From: Curtobacterium herbarum | GTDB lineage: Bacteria; Actinomycetota; Actinomycetes; Actinomycetales; Microbacteriaceae | Reading direction: 5' to 3' | Assembly (NCBI RefSeq): GCF_016907335.1 | Contig: NZ_JAFBBT010000001.1 | Coordinates: 2,852,001-2,916,000, forward strand | DNA length: 64,000 nt | Shown: in pieces, positions 34,882-42,074 of the stretch | Layout: each line of letters starts with the position of its first letter | Position numbering within the stretch: position 1 is the stretch's first letter | Translations under genes and position numbers: made by a program | Notes under the pieces: generated by a model | What the model saw: only the letters and a program-made list of their open reading frames with translations | Database searches by the model: none | Told to the model about the DNA's origin: nothing

Positions 34882-34929
34882 CTCGAATATGACATCGTCA
34901 ATGACCCCTGGACTGTTGTGCTGGCGTGA

Positions 34930-35220
34930 CTACGCGCTGAGCCGCAGGAGGAACGACGGCCCCACAGCGCGAGGCGAAGCCCGAGGGCGGCGGGTGCGCG
35001 GCACACCCGCGATGCTGTGACCCCACCCTGACCGGGCAGGCGGGCCGTGTGCGCGCTTGGTCAGTTCGTTTCCGATCGAGGCGATCTCGCACGCGTCCTC
35101 CTCGGACCACGTGATGCGGAACCCGGACGCATCCGCGTGTCTCCGCTGCTGTGCGAGTCCATGAGTTCCGCGGTGGTCACGCCGCCGCCCGCACACGGCA
35201 TTGGTGCGCCGCCAGCTCAT
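34930..35220 (-). pseudogene. Possible remnant of a second adaptor gene, otherwise gene-free
   Basis: Directly after lipoprotein gene 2, an ATG overlaps its stop (ATGA) just as the intact adaptor overlaps lipoprotein gene 1. The reading frame starts MSWRRTNAVCG, compared with MSVRRNSTLSG in the adaptor, then shows no more likeness. About 20 of the first 32 bases match. The frame runs on without recognisable domains. Between 34882 and 34930 I see nothing more. Confidence 0.3.
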
Positions 35221-35819
35221 CCCTGCCGCAAGAGGCCGAGAGGGTCGAGTCGACACCGGGTCGCCTCCGGGGACCACTCCTCGAAGGAGAAGTGGTCATC
35301 GGCCTGTTCGCTCCGCCATCGCCGTTCGGTGTAGTCCGCGCCGACGACTCCCGAGCGCTGCAGACAGGCCACCTGGATCGCGGCCTCGGCCCGGTGCTCC
35401 GGGTTCCGTCGGACCGCGTCGAACAGCATCGAGATGTCATGGTCGAACCGCCGCGAGCAGTCAGCCAGGTACGACGCCACCTGCTCGATGCTCTCGCTCT
35501 GACGATGCAACGGGTCGATGTCGGCAGCACCGTCACGGTGCTCCTCGTACCGGTACCCGTGGCCCCGCATGCACTTGCTCGTCCGTGCTCGTGCATCAGC
35601 GCGTTCCTCGGCGGTGATGACTCCGTCCGAAAGGATCCCCACTTGGTACGGAGCCACCGCTGCCTCCGCGAACTCTGCCGCCCAGGGGCCAGCGGCCGCG
35701 AAGACCGCTGGGTCGATCCGATGAGGGGTCGGCTCGACGGGATCTGGAGCCGACTGGGCGCATCCGCTCAGGGCCAAGGCGGACACCGCCCACGCCACGC
35801 ACCACCGCCGCCGCCTCAC
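35217..35819 (-). CDS. Lipoprotein 2 of the peptide locus
   Basis: 200 residues from GTG 35819, which overlaps the stop of lipoprotein gene 3 (GTGA) and gives the same length as lipoprotein 1. The lipobox is LSGC (Cys near residue 20). It shares AAGPWAAEF, ITAEERADA, VRRNPEH, VGADYTERRWRSE and CRLDPLGLLRQG with lipoproteins 1 and 3, and the same four cysteines. An open frame further upstream exists but lies within the next gene. Probably anchored outside the membrane; function unknown. Confidence 0.75.
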   Translation of the reverse strand: MRRRRWCVAWAVSALALSGCAQSAPDPVEPTPHRIDPAVFAAAGPWAAEFAEAAVAPYQVGILSDGVITAEERADARARTSKCMRGHGYRYEEHRDGAADIDPLHRQSESIEQVASYLADCSRRFDHDISMLFDAVRRNPEHRAEAAIQVACLQRSGVVGADYTERRWRSEQADDHFSFEEWSPEATRCRLDPLGLLRQG

Positions 35820-36442
35820 GGCGTCCGCCACAGCCCGAGCGGATCGAGCGTGCACTGCTTCGCTGCCGTGTCGTACTCCGGGAACGAGAACACCCCCGCG
35901 TCGTACTCGGCCCGCCACTTCCGCTCGCTGTAGTCCTTGCCGACCAGCCCGGCCTTCTGCAGGCACCTGACGGTGATCGCGGCCTCGTCCTGCTTCTGCG
36001 GGTTCCGACGCGTCTCCTCGAAGAGCATCGTCACGTACTGGTCGTACCGCTCCTCGCAGGCACGGAGGACCGGGTCGGACCGCTCGAAGAAGTCATCCGG
36101 GTACTTGCCGTCACGGGACTCCAGCTCGAACCCGCCGTCCGTGGCGTACGCGATGTCGAGCCCCGACTCCCCTAGGCACTGCCGGACGTGGTGGTGCGCG
36201 TCCGCGAGCTCCGCCGGCGTGATCTCGCCATCACGGAGGATCGCTGCCTCGTACGAGGAGACGCCGTGCTGCACCGCATCGCGGAACTCGTCCGCCCACG
36301 GCCCGGTGGCCGTCAGCGATCTCGCGTCGGACGTCGATGCGGCTCGTCGCTGCTGCCCTCCGGTACAGCCGGCGAGGCCGATGGAGACCACGGCCGCGCC
36401 AGCGATGACCGCCATGACGCGGCCGTGCTCTCGACGACGCAT
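35816..36442 (-). CDS. Lipoprotein 3 of the peptide locus
   Basis: 208 residues from ATG 36442, directly after the TAG of peptide gene 2. The lipobox is LAGC (Cys near residue 26). Shared blocks: ATGPWADEF, ILRDGEITPAELADA, TRRNPQKQDEAAITV, VGKDYSERKWRAEYD and CTLDPLGLW. It is closest to lipoprotein 1 by eye. Its position right after a peptide gene repeats the order peptide-lipoprotein seen at 33925-34810. Confidence 0.78.
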   Translation of the reverse strand: MRRREHGRVMAVIAGAAVVSIGLAGCTGGQQRRAASTSDARSLTATGPWADEFRDAVQHGVSSYEAAILRDGEITPAELADAHHHVRQCLGESGLDIAYATDGGFELESRDGKYPDDFFERSDPVLRACEERYDQYVTMLFEETRRNPQKQDEAAITVRCLQKAGLVGKDYSERKWRAEYDAGVFSFPEYDTAAKQCTLDPLGLWRTP

Positions 36443-36721
36443 CTACTTCGCCGTCATCCCGTACGAGACGACGTTCGCCCAGCAGGCGTTCTGGGTGGAG
36501 TACCGGCCCCGCGTCACCCACGCGCCGTACTTCGACTTCGCGTTCTTGATCGCGTCCCAGTGACGCGCAGACGAGCAGGTGTTGTTCTTGCCCTTCCAGA
36601 TGCTGACCGAGCCGTAGCAGGCCGCCGCCTCTGCCCGGGGTGCGGTCGCGGCGTCGAGCGCCAGGGTGCCGCTGAGGAGCGTGCCGACGACTGCTGCGCC
36701 GAGGACCAACTTCGTGATCAT
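36443..36721 (-). CDS. Exported 92-residue cysteine peptide 2 (bacteriocin-like)
   Basis: Start ATG 36721 with GGAAGGA ahead of it. The signal peptide (residues 1-32) ends PRAEA, and the mature part of about 60 residues is strongly basic, with cysteines at 35, 49 and 80. Alignment with peptide 1 shows conserved ACxG near 34-37, KGKN at 43-46, KYG near 65, C-x-ANV near 80 and YGM near the end. Unlike peptide gene 1 its base composition is as high as its neighbours. It opens the operon of lipoproteins 3 and 2. Confidence 0.72.
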   Translation of the reverse strand: MITKLVLGAAVVGTLLSGTLALDAATAPRAEAAACYGSVSIWKGKNNTCSSARHWDAIKNAKSKYGAWVTRGRYSTQNACWANVVSYGMTAK

Positions 36722-36799
36722 CCGAGTTCCTTCCCTCGCCACGAGCTCTCTCGTGGACGGCGCCACGGTAGGGCGATCCGACTCCGGAATGCCAGTTCG

Positions 36800-36816
36800 C
36801 GGTATCCGGAATACCG
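36800..36816. promoter_or_regulatory. Inverted repeat CGGTAT-N5-ATACCG between peptide gene 2 and the NodA-like gene
   Basis: CGGTAT (36800-36805) and ATACCG (36811-36816) surround CCGGA; a related TCCGGAAT lies at 36783. Its place between divergent genes suits an operator, but no regulator gene is near. Confidence 0.4.
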
Positions 36817-36846
36817 GCCGTGTCAGCGTGCGCGGCGGTTCCCGGG

Positions 36847-36852
36847 CAGGAT
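36847..36852 (+). promoter_or_regulatory. Candidate -10 element CAGGAT
   Basis: CAGGAT ends 6 bases before ATG 36859. Weak, but the spacing matches other leaderless genes here. Confidence 0.25.
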
Positions 36853-36858
36853 GGTCGG

Positions 36859-37425
36859 ATGAGCGAAGACATCCGGTGGGAGGTGGTCGAGGAGAGCGCA
36901 CTGACGCTCACCGACCACGAGGCGATCGCGGCGATGCTGGCGCAGGCGTTCCCGAGCTGGTCGCACTGGTACGTCGGCGGTCGGAGCTGGGCCGGCATGC
37001 AGCCCGAGCGGCGGGTGCTCGGCCGGACCGAGGACGGCGTCGTCCTGGCCCACGTCGGCATCCGCCGGATGTTCGTCACGGTCGGGGGCGAGGACGTCCT
37101 GGTCGGCGACACCGGTCTGGTCGGTGTCTCACCCCGCCTGCAGGGCTCCGGGGTGGGTCGCGAGCTCATGGAGCGGGTGCACGACGTGCTCGACGGGCTC
37201 CGCGTGCCGTACGGCTTCCTCGGTGCCGGCGAGGACCGGATCCCCTTCTACGCCCACCTGGGCTGGCACGAGTTCCCCGAGGCGGTGGGTACCTTCAGCG
37301 CCTTCACCGCGGACGGTGCCGGCATCGTCGAGACCGAGCAGGGCGGCTGGATGGTCCGTCCGGTGACGGCCCGGCTCGAGGACTGGCCGGAGGGTCCGAT
37401 CCTCCTCAACGGCCAGCAGGTCTGA
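36859..37425 (+). CDS. NodA-like GNAT acyltransferase
   Basis: 188 residues. The GNAT core looks most like rhizobial NodA, the N-acyltransferase of Nod-factor synthesis: RSWAGMQPERRVLG, then GVVLAHVGIRRMFVTVGGED and TGLVGVSPRLQGSGVGREL follow NodA in order and spacing. NodA is about 195 residues, so the length fits. No nodB or nodC homologue is nearby, so Nod-factor synthesis is not implied; acylation of an amino sugar or peptide is possible. It is divergent from the peptide locus. A general acetyltransferase remains the alternative. Confidence 0.7.
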   Translation: MSEDIRWEVVEESALTLTDHEAIAAMLAQAFPSWSHWYVGGRSWAGMQPERRVLGRTEDGVVLAHVGIRRMFVTVGGEDVLVGDTGLVGVSPRLQGSGVGRELMERVHDVLDGLRVPYGFLGAGEDRIPFYAHLGWHEFPEAVGTFSAFTADGAGIVETEQGGWMVRPVTARLEDWPEGPILLNGQQV

Positions 37426-37586
37426 GGGGCCCGGTCCCGACGCGCCCGACTGCGGTCGCCGAGCGGTCAGGAACGGTCGCACCGGGCCTCCCGGAACGAC
37501 GATTGCTGGCCACTCGACGGAACTGAGCGGGGAGTCGCGACCGCTCGCCGCGTGCCGCACGCCGATCAGGCGGGCCGCCGGACCAC

Positions 37587-37633
37587 AGACGGGAGGCGCG
37601 GTGCGAGTCGAACTCGCACCGCGCCTCCCGTCT
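37587..37633. terminator. 22-bp perfect stem-loop between convergent genes
   Basis: Arms 37587-37608 and 37612-37633 with a three-base loop. It lies just past katA (which ends at 37646) and serves both it and the NodA-like gene. The stem contains the dispersed GCGCCTCCCG motif. Confidence 0.85.
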
Positions 37634-37645
37634 TCGTCCGGCTTG

Positions 37646-39151
37646 CTACGCCTCGACGGCGACCTTCTGCGGGTCCTCGTTCGAGCCCGGCGCGCTCGGC
37701 GCGACGGCCGCGCGCACGCGGGCGCCGAGGTCAGGGTCGACGCTGGTCCAGTAGGCGAAGACGCGCTCGCGCAGGTCGTCGCGCGTCACCTTGGAGACGT
37801 GCCCGGCGATGTTGCCGACCAGACGCTCACGTGCGGCGTCGTCGAGGACCTCGCGGTAGAGCGTGCCCGCCTGGCCGAAGTCGTCGTCCTCCGGGTGCAG
37901 GGTGGCGGCGGAGCGCTGCAGCGTACCGTCGGACTCCCAGCCGGGGGCGTCGTCGGTCGCGTCCGGGTCGGCGTGGGCACCGCCGAGCGAGTTCGGCGCG
38001 TACACGGGGACTTCCGACTTCTGGAAGTCGAAGCGCATCCCGCCGTCCTTCGAGTACGAGTGCACCTCGTTCTTCGGGGCGTTGACGGGCAGCTGCGCGT
38101 GGTTCGTGCCGACGCGGTAGCGGTGGGCGTCCGCGTAGCTGAAGATGCGTGCCAGGAGCATCTTGTCGGGGCTGGCCGCGATGCCGGGCACGAAGTTCGA
38201 CGGGGCGAAGGTCGCCTGCTCGATCTGCGCGAAGTAGTTCTCCGGATTGCGGTTGAGCTCCATCGTGCCGACCTCGATCAGGGGGTAGTCCGCGTGCGGC
38301 CACACCTTCGTCAGGTCGAACGGGTTGAAGCGGTACTCGGCGGCCTCGTCGTAGGGCATGACCTGCACCTTGAGGGTCCAGCGCGGGAAGTCCTGGCGCT
38401 CGATGGCCTCGTGGAGGTCGCGGATGTGGAAGTCCGCGTCCTCGCCGGCGATGCGGTCGGCGTCCTCCTGCGTCAGGGTCTTGTGCCCCTGCTCGGTGCT
38501 GAAGTGGTACTTCACCCAGAAGCGCTCGCCCTCGGCGTTGACCCACTGGTAGGTGTGCGAACCGAAGCCGTCCATGTTCCGCCAGCTGGCCGGCAGACCG
38601 CGGTCACCCATGAGCCACGTGACCTGGTGCGCCGACTCGGGCGACAGGGTCCAGAAGTCCCACTGCATGTCGTGGTCGCGCAGGTGCGAGCCCGGCAGGC
38701 GCTTCTGCGAGCGGATGAAGTCGGGGAACTTGATGCCGTCGCGGATGAAGAACACCGGGGTGTTGTTGCCGACCAGGTCGTAGTTGCCCTCGGACGTGTA
38801 GAACTTCAGCGCGAAGCCGCGGGGGTCACGCCAGGTGTCGGGCGAGCCCTGCTCACCGGCGACGCTCGAGAAGCGGGCGAGCATCTCGGTGGTCTGGCCG
38901 GGCTGGAGGAACGCGGCACGGGTGTACTGCGAGACGTCGTGCGTGACGGTGAAGGTACCGAACGCACCGCCGCCCTTGGCGTGGACGACACGCTCCGGGA
39001 TGCGCTCGCGGTTGAACTGCGCGAGCTTCTCGACCAGGTAGTGGTCGTGCAGGGCGAGGGGGCCGTCGGCCCCGACTCCCATGGAGTGCTGGTCGCTGGA
39101 GACCGGGGCACCGCTGTTGGTCGTGGTGGTGGGCGTGTTCTGGTCGGACAC
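37646..39151 (-). CDS. katA: Haem catalase (small-subunit monofunctional)
   Basis: 501 residues from GTG 39151, with GGAGGAACC directly before it. Catalase splits hydrogen peroxide in the cytoplasm. The distal histidine is residue 57 ([12 protein letters not shown]), the conserved asparagine lies in [14 protein letters not shown], and the haem-ligand tyrosine in [14 protein letters not shown] near residue 337. Length fits the clade 3 group. The fur gene lies 30 bases upstream on the same strand, so the two probably form an operon under peroxide control. Confidence 0.96.
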   Translation of the reverse strand: MSDQNTPTTTTNSGAPVSSDQHSMGVGADGPLALHDHYLVEKLAQFNRERIPERVVHAKGGGAFGTFTVTHDVSQYTRAAFLQPGQTTEMLARFSSVAGEQGSPDTWRDPRGFALKFYTSEGNYDLVGNNTPVFFIRDGIKFPDFIRSQKRLPGSHLRDHDMQWDFWTLSPESAHQVTWLMGDRGLPASWRNMDGFGSHTYQWVNAEGERFWVKYHFSTEQGHKTLTQEDADRIAGEDADFHIRDLHEAIERQDFPRWTLKVQVMPYDEAAEYRFNPFDLTKVWPHADYPLIEVGTMELNRNPENYFAQIEQATFAPSNFVPGIAASPDKMLLARIFSYADAHRYRVGTNHAQLPVNAPKNEVHSYSKDGGMRFDFQKSEVPVYAPNSLGGAHADPDATDDAPGWESDGTLQRSAATLHPEDDDFGQAGTLYREVLDDAARERLVGNIAGHVSKVTRDDLRERVFAYWTSVDPDLGARVRAAVAPSAPGSNEDPQKVAVEA

Positions 39152-39181
39152 GGTTCCTCCTCAGGTGGAACGTAGGTGCGG

Positions 39182-39649
39182 TCAGGATGGCTCGGGTCGG
39201 TTCGCAGCGACGGCGTCGGAGTCGACGCCGCTCTGCTCGGCTGCCGCGCACTGCTCGCAGATCCCCCAGTAGGTGACCTCTGCGGTGGTGACGGCGAAGC
39301 CGTGGGTCTCGGACGGCGTCAGGCACGGCGCGTGGCCGACGGCACAGTCCACGTCACCGATCGCGCCGCACATGGTGCAGACGATGTGGTGGTGGTTGTC
39401 GCCCGTCCGCCGTTCGTAACGGGCGGGGCTGCCGGCCGGTTCGATGCGGCGCACGAGTCCGGCGCCGGTCAGTGCACCGAGGACGCCGTAGACCGCCTGG
39501 TGACTGGTCGTCGGGAGTTCGGCGGCGAGCGCCGTGACCAGGTCGTCGGCGGTGGTGTGCGGGCGGGTCTCGATGGCCCGGAGGGCGGCGAGGCGCGGCG
39601 CGGTGACGCGCAGACCGGCTCCGCGGAGCAGTTCGGTGTCGTCGACCAT
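39182..39649 (-). CDS. Fur-family regulator (FurA/PerR-like)
   Basis: 155 residues from ATG 39649. Winged helix at residues 10-75 (GLRVTAPRLAALRAIE), then a dimer domain with the histidine cluster H86-H88. Two zinc-site cysteine pairs, CTMC (91, 94) and CEQC (131, 134), are complete. Fur proteins next to catalase genes normally sense peroxide through bound iron. It precedes katA by 30 bases. The dyad at 39663-39679 just before its start suggests that it represses its own operon. Confidence 0.92.
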   Translation of the reverse strand: MVDDTELLRGAGLRVTAPRLAALRAIETRPHTTADDLVTALAAELPTTSHQAVYGVLGALTGAGLVRRIEPAGSPARYERRTGDNHHHIVCTMCGAIGDVDCAVGHAPCLTPSETHGFAVTTAEVTYWGICEQCAAAEQSGVDSDAVAANRPEPS

Positions 39650-39662
39650 GCGGAGCCCTTCT

Positions 39663-39679
39663 CTTGCAGGATTCAAGAC
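39663..39679. promoter_or_regulatory. Fur-type box TCTTG-N7-CAAGA
   Basis: A perfect 5-base inverted repeat, TCTTG (39663-39667) and CAAGA (39675-39679), lies 14 bases before the fur start. A TACAGT -10 on the minus strand (39693-39688) puts the transcription start just ahead of the box. Confidence 0.65.
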
Positions 39680-39799
39680 AACGCCCACTGTACACGGCGG
39701 AGGCGGTCCTGCGGGCGACACATGCGCCTCCCGGAATGCAATGTGTCACGATCCTGTCGCGATCGGCTGGAACCGGCCTGGGAGGGGTGGAACGACCGG

Positions 39800-39805
39800 T
39801 AGCGT
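39800..39805 (+). promoter_or_regulatory. Candidate -10 element TAGCGT
   Basis: TAGCGT ends 6 bases before ATG 39812, again a leaderless layout. Confidence 0.4.
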
Positions 39806-39811
39806 CCTGCC

Positions 39812-41116
39812 ATGTCCATGCAGCAGGCCGACGCGTCGGCGAACACCGCTCAGGACGTCCGGGGGGCCATCGCGCAGCGGGACCTGGTCGTCGACCTCAT
39901 CCGGACGGCCTGCGTCGTCCTCGTCGTCATCGTGCACGTCACGATGGTCGGCGTCGGCTCGGACGCCTCCGGGCTCCGGGTGACGAGCCCGCTGCAGGAA
40001 CTGCCCTGGTACGTGGCGGCGACCTGGATCGGCCAGGTCATGCCCCTCTTCTTCGTCGTCGGCGGCTTCGCGAGCGCGGTCGGTTGGCGCAGCACCGTCA
40101 CACGCGGCGGTGGGGCGCGGGACTACGTCGCAACCCGGCTCGTGCGGCTGTACCGGCCGGCGGTACCCCTGTTCGCGGTGCTCGCGGTCGGGCTCGGCAT
40201 CGCGACCGTCCTCGGTACACCGGCGGACCTGCTGAGCGAGTTGGCGTTCGGGATCGGGTCGCCGCTCTGGTTCCTCGCCGCGTACGGCATCACGCAGTGC
40301 TGCGTGCCGCTGATGGCACGGCTGCACGCCACCGCTCCGTGGCGCACCCTGGCGGTGCTGCTCCTGCTGGCCACGGTGGTCGACGCGGTCCGGCTCGGCA
40401 CCGGGGTCGCCGAGGTCGGGCTGCTCAACCTCGGCCCGGTGTGGCTGTTCGCGCAGCAGCTCGGCTTCCTCTGGGCCGACGGCTGGTTCGCCCGACGCTC
40501 GAAGCTCCTGCTGGCGGGCATCGCGGCCGTCGCCTACGCCGTCCTCGTGCCGATCACCTCGGTCGGGCTCTGGGCGCCGGACATGCTGCAGGACCTCAAC
40601 CCGCCGATGCTGCCGCTGGCCCTGCTCGCGGTCGGGCAGGCCTGCCTGGTCCAGCTCGTGCACGCACCCCTGACCCGGCTGATGCAGACCCGCCCCGCCC
40701 AGGCCGTCGTGTTCCTGCTCGGCCGCGACGGCATGACGATCTACCTGTGGCACCTGCCGCTCTTCATCCTGCTCAACGGGATCGGACTGCTCGTCGGGTT
40801 GCCGTTCCCCGACCCGGGCTCGCGGACCTGGTGGGCCACGCGCGTGATCGCCGTGGTCGTGCTGCTCGCGGCGACCCTCGGAGTCGCCCGGGCCGTGCGC
40901 CGCTTCGACCGGCCGCTCCCCCGCCTCGTCCCCGGTGCCGACCGGCCGGCGTGGCCCGTCCTCGCGGTCGCGGCGCTCTGCACGATCGGCCCGGCGTTCG
41001 CGGTGATGCAGCTGCACCTCTCGTTCCCGCTCGCGCTCCTCGGCGCGGTCGCGATCCCGGTCGGGACGTGGCTGCTGAGCAAGACCGTCGCGGCGCCGGG
41101 CGTGCGGACCATGTAG
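39812..41116 (+). CDS. Acyltransferase-3 family membrane protein
   Basis: 434 residues with ten or so membrane helices. The motif RDLVVDLIRTACVVLVVIVH near residue 25 contains the conserved arginine and histidine of acyltransferase-3 proteins, which O-acylate sugars or other envelope molecules. The helix pattern and the late LGRDGMTIYLWHLPLF agree. The start could be ATG 39818 two codons on. Substrate unknown. The next gene (ctaG) follows on the same strand. Confidence 0.88.
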   Translation: MSMQQADASANTAQDVRGAIAQRDLVVDLIRTACVVLVVIVHVTMVGVGSDASGLRVTSPLQELPWYVAATWIGQVMPLFFVVGGFASAVGWRSTVTRGGGARDYVATRLVRLYRPAVPLFAVLAVGLGIATVLGTPADLLSELAFGIGSPLWFLAAYGITQCCVPLMARLHATAPWRTLAVLLLLATVVDAVRLGTGVAEVGLLNLGPVWLFAQQLGFLWADGWFARRSKLLLAGIAAVAYAVLVPITSVGLWAPDMLQDLNPPMLPLALLAVGQACLVQLVHAPLTRLMQTRPAQAVVFLLGRDGMTIYLWHLPLFILLNGIGLLVGLPFPDPGSRTWWATRVIAVVVLLAATLGVARAVRRFDRPLPRLVPGADRPAWPVLAVAALCTIGPAFAVMQLHLSFPLALLGAVAIPVGTWLLSKTVAAPGVRTM

Positions 41117-41145
41117 GGATCCTCATCTGCCGGAGCCGGGTGGCG

Positions 41146-41160
41146 CCTCCCGGCGGGAGG
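41146..41160. repeat. CCTCCCG-g-CGGGAGG palindrome ahead of ctaG
   Basis: A 7-bp inverted repeat around one base. It covers the only good ribosome site (GGGAGGA) before ATG 41164 and contains the dispersed GCGCCTCCCG motif. Confidence 0.6.
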
Positions 41161-41252
41161 AAGATGTCTCCCGCAGCGCGACCACCGGGAGGCACCCCAC
41201 GCCGTCACCCTCCGAGTTCTGGAGCACCTGGCACGTCGACCCCCTGGCGGCG

Positions 41253-42074
41253 GTGCTCCTGGTCGTCGCCGCCGTCGCGTACGGCGCCGGCCTGGTCGCC
41301 GCGCACCGACGCGGCGCCCGCTGGCCGTGGTGGCGGACGCTGGCGTTCGTCGCCGCGCTCACCCTGTTCGCCGTCGTGCAGTTCGGGATCGTCGGCCAGT
41401 ACGACCGGCAGCTGCGGTGGGCCTTCGTCCTGCGGATCGCCGTCCTCTTCTTCGCGGTCCCCACCTTCGCCGCGCTGTCCGGCCCGTTCGCATTGCTGCG
41501 GACGGGAGGCCCGACCCGCCTCGCCGGGACCGCCGACGCCGTCCTGCGGTCGCGCCCGGCACGGTTCCTCGGCAACGCGATCGTCTCGCCCCTGGTGGCC
41601 CTCGCGCTGTTCTGCGTGATGCTCACCCCGCTGGCAGCCGTGCTCCGGCAGTCCGTGGTCAGCAGCGTGGGGATCACGGTGCTGGTGCCCGTCCTCGGCT
41701 TCGGGTTGCTCGCGCCGCTGTCCGAGGTCGGGGTGCTCCGCTCCTCCGCCTTCGCCACCGCGGAGTTCCTGTTGGCGTTCGTGGAGCTCGTGCTCGACGC
41801 GGTGCCGGCGGTCGTGATGCGCGTCAGCGACCACGTGCTGGACGGGGTCGGGAGGGTGCCGTTGCACGTGCCGTGGGCCCCCTCGCCGCTGCTGGACCAG
41901 CACCTGGCGGGCGACCTGCTGTGGTTCATCGCGGAGGTGGCGGACGTCCCCGTGCTCATCGCCCTGTTCATCCGGTGGCAGCGGTCCGACCGCCGCGAGG
42001 CCCGCGAGGTCGACGAGCTGACGGACGAGCAGATGGACGCGCTGACGCGGGAGCACTTGCAGCGTCGGCCCTGA
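41253..42074 (+). CDS. ctaG: Cytochrome c oxidase assembly factor CtaG-like (caa3 type)
   Basis: 273 residues from GTG 41253, with seven membrane helices and a polar tail. The family normally opens with a Trp-x-x-Asp-Pro motif; the same frame encodes FWSTWHVDPLAAVLLVV from 41217 on, upstream of the GTG, with no start codon in that frame. A good ribosome site and ATG at 41164 lie in another frame. So either a one-base loss separates start and gene, or a rare start is used, or the shortened protein is real. CtaG helps copper delivery to cytochrome oxidase. Confidence 0.75.
   Translation: MLLVVAAVAYGAGLVAAHRRGARWPWWRTLAFVAALTLFAVVQFGIVGQYDRQLRWAFVLRIAVLFFAVPTFAALSGPFALLRTGGPTRLAGTADAVLRSRPARFLGNAIVSPLVALALFCVMLTPLAAVLRQSVVSSVGITVLVPVLGFGLLAPLSEVGVLRSSAFATAEFLLAFVELVLDAVPAVVMRVSDHVLDGVGRVPLHVPWAPSPLLDQHLAGDLLWFIAEVADVPVLIALFIRWQRSDRREAREVDELTDEQMDALTREHLQRRP

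Noticed and set aside
34529..36721. Lactococcin 972 family assignment for the two peptides
   Set aside because: Size, Sec signal and ABC neighbours agree, but the conserved residues of that family (Trp/Tyr/His pattern, no cysteines) are not there.
34529..36721. Lanthipeptide or other RiPP with maturation enzymes
   Set aside because: No LanB/LanC/LanM, YcaO, radical SAM or peptidase gene lies in the locus, and the peptides carry Sec signals rather than leader peptides.
36859..37425. Evidence for Nod-factor synthesis
   Set aside because: Only a NodA-like gene is present; NodB and NodC homologues are absent from the window.
39664..41619. 651-codon plus-strand frame over acyltransferase-3 and ctaG
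   Set aside because: Arg/Pro-rich shadow frame; real products are in other frames.
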